From positions 8,258,323 to 8,322,322 of the forward strand of contig CM055064.1 of the NCBI GenBank assembly GCA_029204045.2: DNA of 64,000 bases, read 5' to 3'. Each line of letters starts with the position of its first letter. The first letter of the stretch is position 1. The position numbers and the translations under genes are program-made. Below the pieces are notes generated by a model. It searched no databases, was not told where the DNA came from, and worked only from the letters and a program-made list of their open reading frames with translations. This document shows, piece after piece, positions 1-12,190 of this stretch. The stretch comes from Tillandsia leiboldiana (lineage: Eukaryota; Streptophyta; Magnoliopsida; Poales; Bromeliaceae).

Positions 1-1073
1 TGATCGGATTTTACCTGCTATTTCCTTTCATCTGTGATGTTTGCTTGATATTCAGATATGCATGATAGATCTTGATCGATATGATAGATGAATTCCCTGT
101 TGGGATCTCGGCTTATTGCCGACTACCCGGTCATTAGACCGTGAGCTTAAGCATAGCATGATGACTACCACGCACGCTGTACGTCACGTACACTGATGGT
201 TTGGCCACCGTCACAGTGTTCTTTACCGGTAAAGTGGTCTTGAGAGACCCGTGAACCCCCGGATAGGCACCCGTGGGTGCGGGGTTATGTCAGCCAGATA
301 GGTGCCAGACAGGTGGTATGAGCCTGAGGTCCTCGTGACCAAGAATGGCATTGATTGGGTACTGGAGTTCTTTTGTTGACGCATTATTTATATCTTGCAC
401 TGTTATTGATAGATATCTTACCCTGTACCTCTACTGCTCAGTGTATGCTTGATTAGCTCATTTATATCCAGATTTCTTGCATCACTTACCTGCAGTTATT
501 GTGCTTGGATATTATAGCTCTACATTGATTTCTAGCATTTATTACTTGCAGTTTCATTACCCTTGATTACCTGCCTATTCAGTTATCTGTGGATTTTTGT
601 TGATTATCAGTAGATCTTAGTTGTTATTCAGCTTTACCCTATGATTTTTACTATCCGCAGATTATTGTACCCAGTAGGTACGATTAGCTTTTTCTCGGCT
701 CGTCGTGCCCACTGGGATACACTCCGGTGTGTCTCACACCCTCGGGTGACTGTTTTTCAGGTTGCTTGGGTGATGGGATATCGGGACACGTTGGTGAGAT
801 GATTGCGATAGTATCGACCCATATGTAGTCAGTATATGTCATTTTCCGCATTTTCAGTTACTTATTATAGATTGACTAGTTTTGGCATGCGTAGTTTAGA
901 CTACTCTGGTATTGACTGATTATGGTTAGCCGTGCATGTATAGGAAAGGCTCTGTCCAGTTGGGCAGGGAATTTACTATACATGTGGCGGTCTGTTATGC
1001 CCGGTTTGCGAACTCTGATTTGAAAAAAAAAAAAAAAAATTTATACACTGATTTTTTAACTCGGGGCGTGACA
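1..1073 (+). repeat. LTR 0 of tandem array (3' part)
   Basis: This is the 3' part of a 1.7-kb LTR; the window opens about 634 bases into it. It ends in GGGGCGTGACA, seven bases before a tRNA-iMet primer-binding site. It matches 2644-3717 almost base for base. It carries an A-tract near 1022-1039 whose length differs from copy to copy, a chain of short hairpins (108-325) and a 62-base structured block (701-762) shared with the diverged solo LTR at 52479-57293. No protein is encoded. Confidence 0.88.
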
Positions 1074-2010
1074 GATTAGATGGTATCAGAGCAATAGGTA
1101 CACGATACCTAGGTATTTGGTTAGGAACGAACCCTAGGATGACTTGTGTTCACGAGAGAGCGCAGGGTATTGGCATATTGGTTTGGAGCTCAGGTGTGTT
1201 TCACACAGTTGAGTCTCGTTGTTCTGGTTATTAGTCGTACGCACTCTGGTTTTGGGGATCGTTGCTAGTGCTGGGTTAGCCGCGGTTATGGTTGCGGCCG
1301 TGGGCGTGATTGTTTCAGTGGAGCCAGAGGGCTCAGATCAGTTACAGTACTTGTGGTTGAAGGATTGACCACCGTTCTTGTCGTAATCGTCCAGCTGATG
1401 GCACAGCAGTAGATGACTGCTAATATTGCACTGGCCTCACAGTTTGCTTAGAGGTTGAACAGGTTGTTGACCCTTCAGTGTCCCCGTGTCATAAATTCAA
1501 TAGCCTATGGGCCCGATGGTAACCCTGTTTTGGGATGAATTCAAATTGGCCCCACCTTTTGCACAGATTTTGTGGACCGACGTGGACTCTCCTATGAGTT
1601 AGTCATGGTGATATTTATGACCACGAGGTGGTAGTAATCCTTGATAAAGGTGATGTCATTAGCATGGAGACTGTGTTGGGAGGTATGTGATATACTTCTG
1701 ATGGGAGTTGTGTCCCCAACTAGATGTTGGCGACAGATCTAGGGTATTTCGCTTTTCTTTTGGTAAGCACGTTGGCTGCAGACAATGTACTGTCGAAAGA
1801 ACTGAGGAAATACTCTGCCCTGTAATGGGAAGTATCAGATTTGGTCTAAAAGAATAGCCTGAGAGTTGCTGATATTTTGTGACTGATTGTCACTACTGCG
1901 AACCTGTTAGAGGCTTAATAGTGGTTTAGTTAACCTTAAGCTTCGGGAACAAAACTTTTTTTTTAAGTTGTAAGTTTCAGGGACGAAACTTTTTTTAAAG
2001 TTGTAAGTGA
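1074..2010 (+). mobile_element. Internal region 1 of the array, 937 bp, non-coding
   Basis: The primer-binding site TGGATCAG-type motif TGGTATCAGAGC begins at 1081, which is the match to initiator methionine tRNA. The 937 bases hold no usable reading frame. A stretch near 1761-1800 resembles the GKANVVADALSRK signature that joins RNase H to integrase in Ty3/gypsy pol, with frame breaks. The region ends in two successive T-rich copies of the 'GGGACGAAACTTTTTT' type that normally closes gypsy pol. I infer a gypsy element reduced by internal deletion, LARD- or TRIM-like and non-autonomous. Confidence 0.75.
1081..1092 (+). other. Primer-binding site, tRNA-iMet
   Basis: TGGTATCAGAGC lies seven bases after the LTR end and is complementary to the 3' end of plant initiator methionine tRNA. 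The same site recurs at 3725-3736, 6365-6376 and 30080-30091, once in each internal region of the array. Confidence 0.88.
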
Positions 2011-3717
2011 TGTAGAAAATCGAAATATGATATTTTAATAAATAGAGTAAAAGTGAATTTTGAACTGGTTTTGAATTTAAAAGACCCTTGTTGACCTATA
2101 TGGTCAATCGCCAGTGTGCAAGTCGCACTATGCACTAGACAAAAAGGCTATTTTCCAATCCGGACGTGACTTTGGAAATCCGAGATGACCGTTGTGATCG
2201 TCTCGCCGAACTGAGCGAAAATTGGTTATCGGTCCGAGAACCGGCAAAATCGTCGGTTTAACGGCTTTCGGCGCGAGTTTCGCGTACTTTGATGTAAAAG
2301 AACAGTTTATAGATGTGGTTATCCGTCCCTGATTAGTATTCGTGATCCAGGTCCTTGCAGTCTGACTCCGGCCCATGAGCCTTCTGTTGGAGTCGTTGGA
2401 TCGGCCTACATTCAGGTGGGTTATCTTCGGTCCGGGCTTTATCTATTCGGCCCTCTGGTTGCTTTAGTCCAGTCGGACACCTGTTTTTGGTTAGCCCTGT
2501 TGATTGGATCATGCACTCCTATTCTCGGTTATATCTGATGAGTTCATCTATATGCCATATGATTTTCCTGATAGACAGTGATTCTTTAGATATAGCATGT
2601 ACACCTGCTCATCAGCTTTTATATTCCAGTACATAGATGTCATGATCGGATTTTACCTGCTATTTCCTTTCATCTGTGATGTTTGCTTGATATTCAGATA
2701 TGCATGATAGATCTTGATCGATATGATAGATGAATTCCCTGTTGGGATCTCGGCTTATTGCCGACTACCCAGTCATTAGACCGTGAGCTTAAGCATATCA
2801 TAATGACTACCACGCACGCTGTACGTCACGTACACTGACGGTTTGGCCACCGTCACAGTGTTCTTTACTGGTAAAGTGGTCTTGAGAGACCCGTGAACCC
2901 CCGGATAGGCACCCGTGGGTGCGGGGTTATGTCAGCCAGATAGGTGCCAGACAGGTGGTATGAGCCTGAGGTCCTCGTGACCAAGAATGGCATTGATTGG
3001 GTACTGGAGTTCTTTTGTTGACGCATTATTTATATCTTGCACTGTTATTGATAGATATCTTACCCTGTACCTCTACTGCTCAGTGTATGCTTGATTAGCT
3101 CATTTATATCCAGATTTCTTGCATCACTTACCTGCAGTTATTGTTCTTGGATATTATAGCTCTACATTGATTTCTAGCATTTATTACTTGCAGTTTCATT
3201 ACCCTTGATTACCTGCCTATTCAGTTATCTGTGGATTTTTGTTGATTATCAGTAGATCTTAGTTGTTATTCAGCTTTACCCTATGATTTTTACTATCCGC
3301 AGATTATTGTACCCAGTAGGTACGATTAGCTTTTTCTCGGCTCGTCGTGCCCACTGGGATACACTCCGGTGTGTCTCACACCCTCGGGTGACTGTTTTTC
3401 AGGTTGCTTGGGTGATGGGATATCGGGACACGTTGGTGAGATGATTGCGATAGTATCGACCCATATGTAGTCAGTATATGTCATTTTCCGCATTTTCAGT
3501 TACTTATTGTAGATTGACTAGTTTTGGCATGCGTAGTTTAGACTACTCTGGTATTGACTGATTATGGTTAGCCGTGCATGTATAGGAAAGGCTCTGTCCA
3601 GTTGGGCAGGGAATTTACTATACATGTGGCGGTCTGTTACGCCCGGTTTGCGAACTCTGATTTGAAAAAAAAAAAAAAAAATATTTATACACTGATTTTT
3701 TAACTCGGGGCGTGACA
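2011..3717 (+). repeat. LTR 1 of tandem array
   Basis: A complete 1707-bp LTR from TGTAGAAAATC to GGGGCGTGACA. The 5' boundary is inferred from three things: the TG...CA rule, the constant 937-bp internal spacing, and the diverged solo LTR, which starts with TGTAGTAACC directly after its target duplication. The 82-codon minus-strand frame at 2128-2376 recurs in every copy, but it has no recognisable domain and lies in non-coding LTR. One hairpin arm carries CAGTC where other copies have CGGTC (about 2770). Confidence 0.85.
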
Positions 3718-4654
3718 GATTAGATGGTATCAGAGCAATAGGTACACGATACCTAGGTATTTGGTTAGGAACGAACCCTAGGATGACTTGTGTTCACGAG
3801 AGAGCGCAGGGTATTGGCATATTGGTTTGGAGCTCAGGTGTGTTTCACACAGTTGAGTCTCGTTGTTCTGGTTATTAGTCGTACGCACTCTGGTTTTGGG
3901 GATCATTGCTAGTGCTGGGTTAGCCGCGGTTATGGTTGCGGCCGTGGGCGTGATTGTTTCAGTGGAGCCAGAGGGCTCAGATCAGTTACAGTACTTGTGG
4001 TTGAAGGATTGACCACCGTTCTTGTCGTAATCGTCCAGCTGATGGCACAGCAGTATATGACTGCTAATATTGCACTGGCCTCACAGTTTGCTTTGAGGTT
4101 GAACAGGTTGTTGACCCTTCAGTGTCCCCGTGTCATAAATTCAATAGCCTATGGGCTCGATGGTAACCCTGTTTTGGGATGAATTCAAATTGGCCCCACC
4201 TTTTGCACAGATTTTGTGGACCGACGTGGACTCTCCTATGAGTTAGTCATGGTGATATTTATGACCACGAGGTGGTAGTAATCCTTGATAAAGGTGATGT
4301 CATTAGCATGGAGACTGTGTTGGGAGGTATGTGATATACTTCTGATGGGAGTTGTGTCCCCAACTAGATGTTGGCGACAGATCTAGGGTATTTCGCTTTT
4401 CTTTTGGTAAGCACGTTGGCTGCAGACAATGTACCGTCGAAAGAACTGAGGAAATACTCTGCCCTGTAATGGGAAGTATCAGATTGGGTCTAAAAGAATA
4501 GCCTGAGAGTTGCTGATATTTTGTGACTGATTGTCACTACTGCGAACCTGTTAGAGGCTTAATAGTGGTTTAGTTAACCTTAAGCTTCGGGAACAAAACT
4601 TTTTTTTTAAGTTGTAAGTTTCAGGGACGAAACATTTTTTAAAGTTGTAAGTGA
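3718..4654 (+). mobile_element. Internal region 2 of the array
   Basis: A 937-bp non-coding internal region nearly identical to 1074-2010, with its primer-binding site at 3725-3736. A 61-codon frame at 3997-4182 is open here only because point changes removed stops that are present in the sister copies, so it is not a conserved gene. Confidence 0.8.
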
Positions 4655-6357
4655 TGTAGAAAATCGAAATATAATATTTTAATAAATAGAGTAAAAGTGA
4701 ATTTTGAACTGGTTTTGAATTTAAAAGACCCTTGTTGACCTATATGGTCAATCGCCAGTGTGCAAGTCGCACTATGCACTAGACAAAAAGGCTATTTTCC
4801 AATCCGGACGTGACTTTGGAAATCCGAGATGACCGTTGTGATCGTCTCGCCGAACTGAGCGAAAATTGGTTATCGGTCCGAGAACCGGCAAAATCGTCGG
4901 TTTAACGGCTTTCGGCGCGAGTTTCGCGTACTTTGATGTAAAAGAACAGTTTATAGATGTGGTTATCCGTCCCTGATTAGTATTCGTGATCCAGGTCCTT
5001 GCAGTCTGACTCCGGCCCATGAGCCTTCTGTTGGAGTCGTTGGATCGGCCTACATTCAGGTGGGTTATCTTCGGTCCGGGCTTTATCTATTCGGCCCTCT
5101 GGTTGCTTTAGTCCAGTCGGACACCTGTTTTTGGTTAGCCCTGTTGATTGGATCATGCACTCCTATTCTCGGTTATATCTGATGAGTTCATCTATATGGC
5201 ATATGATTTTCCTGATAGACAGTGATTCTTTAGATATAGCATGTACACCTGCTCATCAGCTTTTATATTCCAGTACATAGATGTCATGATCGGATTTTAC
5301 CTGCTATTTCCTTTCATCTGTGATGTTTGCTTGATATTCAGATATGCATGATAGATCTTGATCGATATGATAGATGAATTCCCTGTTGGGATCTCGGCTT
5401 ATTGCCGACTACCCGGTCATTAGACCGTGAGCTTAAGCATAGCATAATGACTACCACGCACGCTGTACGTCACGTACACTGACGGTTTGGCCACCGTCAC
5501 AGTGTTCTTTACCGGTAAAGTGGTCTTGAGAGACCCGTGAACCCCCGGATAGGCACCCGTGGGTGCGGGGTTATGTCAGCCAGATAGGTGCCAGACAGGT
5601 GGTATGAGCCTGAGGTCCTCGTGACCAAGAATGGCATTGATTGGGTACTGGAGTTCTTTTGTTGACGCATTATTTATATCTTGCACTGTTATTGATAGAT
5701 ATCTTACCCTGTACCTCTACTGCTCAGTGTATGCTTGATTAGCTCATTTATATCCAGATTTCTTGCATCACTTACCTGCAGTTATTGTTCTTGGATATTA
5801 TAGCTCTACATTGATTTCTAGCATTTATTACTTGCAGTTTCATTACCCTTGATTACCTGCCTATTCAGTTATCTGTGGATTTTTGTTGATTATCAGTAGA
5901 TCTTAGTTGTTATTCAGCTTTACCCTATGATTTTTACTATCCGCAGATTATTGTACCCAGTAGGTACGATTAGCTTTTTCTCGGCTCGTCGTGCCCACTG
6001 GGATACACTCCGGTGTGTCTCACACCCTCGGGTGACTGTTTTTCAGGTTGCTTGGGTGATGGGATATCGGGACACGTTGGTGAGATGATTGCGATAGTAT
6101 CGACCCATATGTAGTCAGTATATGTCATTTTCCGCATTTTCAGTTACTTATTGTAGATTGACTAGTTTTGGCATGCGTAGTTTAGACTACTCTGGTATTG
6201 ACTGATTATGGTTAGCCGTGCATGTATAGGAAAGGCTCTGTCCAGTTGGGCAGGGAATTTACTATACATGTGGCGGTCTGTTACGCCCGGTTTGCGAACT
6301 CTGATTTGAAAAAAAAAAAAAAATTTATACACTAATTTTTTAACTCGGGGCGTGACA
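4655..6357 (+). repeat. LTR 2 of tandem array
   Basis: A complete 1703-bp LTR with the same TG...CA ends as LTR 1. It differs by scattered substitutions and by the length of the A-tract near 6308-6322. It is the shared LTR between internal regions 2 and 3. Confidence 0.85.
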
Positions 6358-7294
6358 GATTAGATGGTATCAGAGCAATAGGTACACGATACCTAGGTAT
6401 TTGGTTAGGAACGAACCCTAGGATGACTTGTGTTCACGAGAGAGCGCAGGGTATTGGCATATTGGTTTGGAGCTCAGGTGTGTTTCACACAGTTGAGTCT
6501 CGTTGTTCTGGTTATTAGTCGTACGCACTCTGGTTTTGGGGATCGTTGCTAGTGCTGGGTTAGCCGCGGTTATGGTTGCGGCCGTGGGCGTGATTGTTTC
6601 AGTGGAGCCAGAGGGCTCAGATCAGTTACAGTACTTGTGGTTGAAGGATTGACCACCGTTCTTGTCGTAATCGTCCAGCTGATGGCACAGCAGTAGATGA
6701 CTGCTAATATTGCACTGGCCTCACAGTTTGCTTAGAGGTTGAACAGGTTGTTGACCCTTCAGTGTCCCCGTGTCATAAATTCAATAGCCTATGGGCCCGA
6801 TGGTAACCCTGTTTTGGGATGAATTCAACTTGGCCCCACCTTTTGCACAGATTTTTTGGACCGACGTGGACTCTCCTATGAGTTAGTCATGGTGATATTT
6901 ATGACCACGAGGTGGTAGTAATCCTTGATAAAGGTGATGTCATTAGCATGGAGACTGTGTTGGGAGGTATGTGATATACTTCTGATGGGAGTTGTGTCCC
7001 CAACTAGATGTTGGCGACAGATCTAGGGTATTTCGCTTTTCTTTTGGTAAGCACGTTGGCTGCAGACAATGTACTGTCAAAAGAACTGAGGAAATACTCT
7101 GCCCTGTAATGGGAAGTATCAGATTGGGTCTAAAAGAATAGCCTGAGAGTTGCTGATATTTTGTGACTGATTGTCACTACTGCGAACCTGTTAGAGGCTT
7201 AATAGTGGTTTAGTTAACCTTAAGCTTCGGGAACAAAACTTTTTTTTTAAGTTGTAAGTTTCAGGGACGAAACTTTTTTTAAAGTTGTAAGTGA
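6358..7294 (+). mobile_element. Internal region 3 of the array
   Basis: A 937-bp non-coding internal region with its primer-binding site at 6365-6376. It is nearly identical to internal regions 1, 2 and 4, and the pol-like trace near 7045-7085 is again broken by frame changes. Confidence 0.8.
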
Positions 7295-8373
7295 TGTAGA
7301 AAATCGAAATATGATATTTTAATAAATAGAGTAAAATTGAATTTTGAACTGGTTTTGAATTTAAAAGACCCTTGTTGACCTATATGCTCAATCGCCAGTC
7401 TGCAAGTCGCACTATGCACTAGACAAAAAGGCTATTTTCCAATCCGGACGTGACTTTGGAAATCCGAGATGACCGTTGTGATCGTCTCGCCGAACTGAGC
7501 GAAAATTGGTTATCGGTCCGAGAACCGGCAAAATCGTCGGTTTAACGGCTTTCGGCGCGAGTTTCGCGTACTTTGATGTAAAAGAACAGTTTATAGATGT
7601 GGTTATCCGTCCCTGATTAGTATTCGTGATCCAGGTCCTTGCAGTCTGACTCCGGCCCATGAGCCTTCTGTTGGAGTCGTTGGATCGGCCTACATTCAGG
7701 TGGGTTATCTTCGGTCCGGGCTTTATCTATTCGGCCCTCTGGTTGCTTTAGTCCAGTCGGACACCTGTTTTTGGTTAGCCCTGTTGATTGGATCATGCAC
7801 TCCTATTCTCGGTTATATCTGATGAGTTCATCTATATGGCATATGATTTTCCTGATAGACAGTGATTCTTTAGATATAGCATGTACACCTGCTCATCAGC
7901 TTTTATATTCCAGTACATAGATGTCATGATCGGATTTTACCTGCTATTTCCTTTCATCTGTGATGTTTGCTTGATATTCAGATATGCATGATAGATCTTG
8001 ATCGATATGATAGATGAATTCCCTGTTGGGATCTCGGCTTATTGCCGACTACCCGGTCATTAGACCGTGAGCTTAAGCATAGCATAATGACTACCACGCA
8101 CGCTGTACGTCACGTACACTGACGGTTTGGCCACCGTCACAGTGTTCTTTACCGGTAAAGTGGTCTTGAGAGACCCGTGAACCCCCGGATAGGCACCCGT
8201 GGGTGCGGGGTTATGTCAGCCAGATAGGTGCCAGACAGGTGGTATGAGCCTGAGGTCCTCGTGACCAAGAATGGCATTGATTGGGTACTGGAGTTCTTTT
8301 GTTGACGCATTATTTATATCTTGCACTGTTATTGACAGATATCTTACCCTGTACCTCTACTGCTCAGTGTATG
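7295..8373 (+). repeat. LTR 3 of tandem array, left part
   Basis: The first 1079 bp of LTR 3. It is interrupted after GTATG (8369-8373) by the minus-strand gypsy element and resumes at 29449. Together the two parts make 1703 bp, the normal LTR length. A private substitution near 8334 (TTGACAG instead of TTGATAG) marks this copy and reappears near 17999. Confidence 0.88.
8369..8373. repeat. Target site duplication GTATG (left)
   Basis: GTATG immediately precedes the TGTCACGCC start of the gypsy element and is repeated at 29444-29448 directly after its ACCACA end. A 5-bp duplication is normal for LTR retrotransposons. Confidence 0.93.
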
Positions 8374-8840
8374 TGTCACGCCCCGGGGTCGAAACTGCGA
8401 CCCGGCTCGCCAACAGATCCGCCACCTATGCCAAACCCGCATAGGTGAAGCGTCCTACCTGCAAGAGAAGTACTACAGCTAAACAGATATCAGAGCTAAA
8501 AATAAAAAGTCTGCTGTATAACTAAATCAATCACTGTACAACTGGAAATAATACAACAATGTCCGTCTCCCAAAAATGATAATCATACAGAATCCTCATA
8601 TACAAACTCAGAACTCAACCGGGAGGTATCTCCAATAAATACATCAGTGTACAGGCTCTCAAAACAACAATCCTCACTACAACGGTCTCTCAAAGAAGGA
8701 AAATAAAATAACTAATCTACTGAAGCTCTCCTCTGAAGGGGTACCGCTACACTCCAACGACGGGTAGGGAACTAGCTCGCGACTCCCTCGCTCGGTCAGA
8801 AGGATCAGCAACAGGAACAACAGGAACCAGAGTAGAAGTT

Positions 8841-8894
8841 CCTGTGGGAAAAGACACCACGACGGGTGTGAGAACTACGTCCCAAGTAGTTCTC
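8841..8894 (-). other. Twin hairpins followed by polypyrimidine-AG
   Basis: On the minus strand, GAGAACTAC pairs perfectly with GTAGTTCTC around a 7-base loop (arms 8886-8894 and 8870-8878). Then ACACC pairs with GGTGT (8865-8869 and 8854-8858), followed by a pyrimidine run ending in CAGG (8841-8844). The layout CCCACTG, hairpin, CTCACACC hairpin, pyrimidines, CAGG parallels the block at 701-762 of the array LTR although most bases differ. Confidence 0.6.
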
Positions 8895-9120
8895 AGTGGG
8901 TGCCGCCAACAAGCCCGACGGTCTGCCCACTAAGTCCACTAGAGGCATAAAGTAACAAAAGCAGTGCTGTAAGGAAAGCTGGAAAAGTAAACTCTACAGC
9001 TACTATGCCTCTACCTAGATGCTCAAGGAGTGGAACAGAAAGAACATGATGCCACAACTAACTCTCATCTCTGATCACCCAATCTGAACTGACTGCCTCA
9101 TCAGGTCCAGTCAAGCCTGC

Positions 9121-9321
9121 GCCAACCTACTGCCGTTACGTCCCGGAGGAGCGGACTTACGTAGGACGTCCATGACTGCCAACATGCGCCAACCTACTGC
9201 CGTTACGTCCCGGAGGAGCGGACTTACGTAGGACGTCCATGACTGCCAACATGCGCCAACCTACTGCCGTTACGTCCCGGAGGAGCGGACTTACGTAGGA
9301 CGTCCATGACTGCCAACACCA
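9121..9321. repeat. 67-bp minisatellite, three copies, inside gypsy LTR A
   Basis: Three adjacent copies begin at 9121, 9188 and 9255 with GCCAACCTACTGCCGTTACG. The equivalents in the other LTR copies begin near 16354, 18768 and 25996. In copies B and D the third unit has GGAGTGG instead of GGAGCGG, one of the SNPs that pairs B with D. Confidence 0.9.
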
Positions 9322-11643
9322 GCACAGCCAGAGGGACAAATGCAACGACAAGTCGCGATAGAAAAGCTCAATCTCACGCCGGTACACAACCCGGTCTCGC
9401 CTACTCCGGAGTGGCACTCGAGGGGAGCGACCCGCTCGAGTAAAAAGTAACCCATCTCAAGTATCTCTGTAAAGTATCTCTGTCAAGCTCAAATGTGGCT
9501 CATGCAGGCAATGATCCACGATCAAAAAGATCGGTAACTCCAAGCTCAAGCACAACTCAGTCGGAAAAAGGACCTCGACTCAAACAGGAATAGCCCAAAA
9601 CACTCTCACAGCTATGTCGGAGAACCCTCAACGACTCAATCTGATAAATGCACGACCATGGCTGAGTCGGGAAACCTCCACGACTCGATCTGCCAGAACC
9701 CCAAGATCCTCAGGGCTAAGTGGGAGAACCACCTCCACCACTAAATCAGGAAAACAACCTCTAGAACACACTCTACCAACTCATAGCACAAAGTCGCATC
9801 CACTGCGAGAAACTGCCTCAATAGGCCAACATTGCAACCACTGACACGAGGAAGGGTCCGGAAACCCCGAAAGACTAGAACCTACAATCCAAATCAAACA
9901 AGAACAGGCTTTAGGCATAGCCTCTCGTTGTTCTCGTCCCAAGAAGAAGGCAGACCTTAGAACCCAGACCACTCGAATCATCTCGGGTGGTTAATTATAG
10001 GAAAAAGGTGACATTTCTTACTGAAGCCATCTGATCTGTAAGAAATCCATATTTAATGATTTTTAGTTCTTTTTAGGAAAACAGTTGAAACCAAGTTTTA
10101 CATCTAAGCCTCGAAGAGCTAATGCCTTCGTCCAATCAAACAGGAACAGACTCAGGCGACCCTACGATGCTTGGAAGAAAATATTTGGTTGACAAAAATC
10201 ATATGTGTGTCCAAAAAGGTTCTGGGTTTAAGGTCCTGCTAACACTGATCTACCGCTGCCACTAACACAGCGGCGACAGATAAAACAAGAAAAATAAAAC
10301 ATCTCGGGACCGCCGTCTACCCAAACAGCTCCCGCTACAGATGAACAACCAACTACATCTACCAGACTCCACTCTGCTCCCAAGCACGAGTGTAACATGC
10401 ATCCCGCACTAAAAGATAACTCCTGACCACTCGGCCCACTACCCGGGCGAGGAAGAACACTATGTCCAGGAAAGTAGAAGTGTGGATGTCTAAAGCAGAA
10501 ATAACCCTAGCCCAAGTGAGGGTTTTCTACTAGTCTGGTTACACATGCAACATATGACGGGGTGCTAGGTCAAGTTCCAATAACTATAATTTACAGATGG
10601 TAGAAAGCAAGGAGATGACAATACCATCAGATAATACAAGGAATAGCAATTCCTACATTCTAACATGCTGCACAAGCATTTCACTATCATGCATAGTCCT
10701 ACTATAGCAGATTTAAAGCACAGTCCATCAATCTTGGAGACAAGGCCACCCACCTGAAAATGCTAACTGTCCGGAGTCGCACAGCTGAGAAAGTCCAGAA
10801 ACAGATATCTCTACACACCCACCAATCCAACAATACAGGAACAGTGCTCAATACCTCCTGGGTACAAAAACACGACCCAAAGTTACACTTAATTCCATAA
10901 AATCCAAGCATCACAAATCTGCTGGGAACAGTCCCCTTAATGCGAAATTTTCACCTGTAAAACGAACTCCAAAAATTCCAATAAAAATATCACAGCGAGC
11001 GTCTCGTCGAGACCTTCGAAACGGGTACCTGCACGCCCAAATCCGAGCCCTGTAGGCCGAGTTACAAATTCCACAGTACAGGTGCGCAAACACTCATAAC
11101 CACACAACTGTAAACTCAAACACAGATAAAAGGGGAATAGTATACCTTCGGGCAAGCCTCAGAAAAATCCCGGAAAAATACAATGATAATCCTTGCGACG
11201 AGTAGATCCAAAAAGTGTAGAGGCTCGTCTCGATCCGACACTCGGGTGCGGAGATAAAATTCCCGCAAGGGGCCGCTGTCCAAAAACTCCACCAGAAAAC
11301 AGCGGCTTAGAAATGCCTCGAAAACCGTGTCATAAACTCTGAATCCAGCAAGATGATCAACACGAAAGTCGAAGAGGTACCTCTCGTGATTCCAACGCCG
11401 CAGAAATCGTCCAAAAATACTGACGGAGTAGCTCTGTAGACCTCTCAGATCAAACTGTGACGATAACGGGCCTCCGATGAAAAATTGCCACACTGCGCTC
11501 CGATGCCGAAATCATCGACGCCGCGGCTTCCAAAAAATCCGGGCCTCTGCCAGATGATGCGCAAGATGAAGATCTCCAACTTTGCTAAAGGGGCCATAGG
11601 CAGGGGAGCTCGGGAAAGGGGGCAAAACTCCCCCACAAGACAG

Positions 11644-11652
11644 CTATTTATA
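11644..11652 (-). promoter_or_regulatory. TATA box of gypsy LTR A
   Basis: TATAAATAG on the minus strand, preceded upstream by the GC-rich U3. The same box is at 21281-21289 (copy C) and 28519-28527 (copy D). Transcription would start about 25-30 bases downstream, near 11615, leaving an unusually long R-U5. Confidence 0.65.
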
Positions 11653-11749
11653 GGCCCAGCCCGAAAATCCGAATTTTGGACTTTTGGCCCAAAGTTTCGG
11701 GCGCTTGGCACTTCCGGGCTGCTACAGTAACGGGCCGGGCCCGTTACTG

Positions 11750-12190
11750 TTCACGCCCGAAAGCCCCTAGGCCCGCCACGCGTCCACCGACACTCCCCGC
11801 GCCCGGCGTACACGCGCCCGCGAATCGCGGAGCGACATGTGGCCGACACGCGGGCGTGGGGTGGCTGCGCCCGGCCAATCGCGGGGCGCCACGTAGCGCC
11901 CCCACGTTGCCGCCCAACCGCCCCGTCGTACGGCCACCTGCTCCAGCCGCAGCGTGGACCGCGCGCACCAGGACCCGCCAACCACGCTCGGCCACGTGTC
12001 CGCACCCGGTCCACCGTGCACCCGCGCCTCTTCCGTGGACCGCGCCCGCTGAGCCGGCCAACCAGAAGGCGCCACGCGTCCTCCGCCCGGTGCACGCCCC
12101 CCGCGGTGGACCGCGCGCCTCCGCCGCCGCCAACCGCCGCGCTCCGCCGCCCGCCGCCGCCGCCGGCGCCCCTCCGGCGGCCGGAACAGT
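11750..12190. other. GC-rich U3 block of gypsy LTR A
   Basis: About 440 bp dominated by CCGCC, CGCG and GGCG strings, in sharp contrast with the AT-leaning surroundings. All six reading frames stay open for long stretches purely because stop codons are rare at this composition. It is repeated at about 21387-21829 and 28625-29067. It lies directly upstream of the TATA box on the minus strand and is best read as U3 promoter sequence. Confidence 0.7.

Noticed and set aside
2128..2376. 82-codon minus-strand frame repeated in each array LTR
   Set aside because: It is conserved only because the LTRs are recent copies. No domain, no start context and no frame-specific conservation are seen.
9121..9321. 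Possible CRISPR-like repeat array
   Set aside because: The 67-bp units are directly adjacent without variable spacers, lie inside a plant LTR and have no associated genes. It is a minisatellite.
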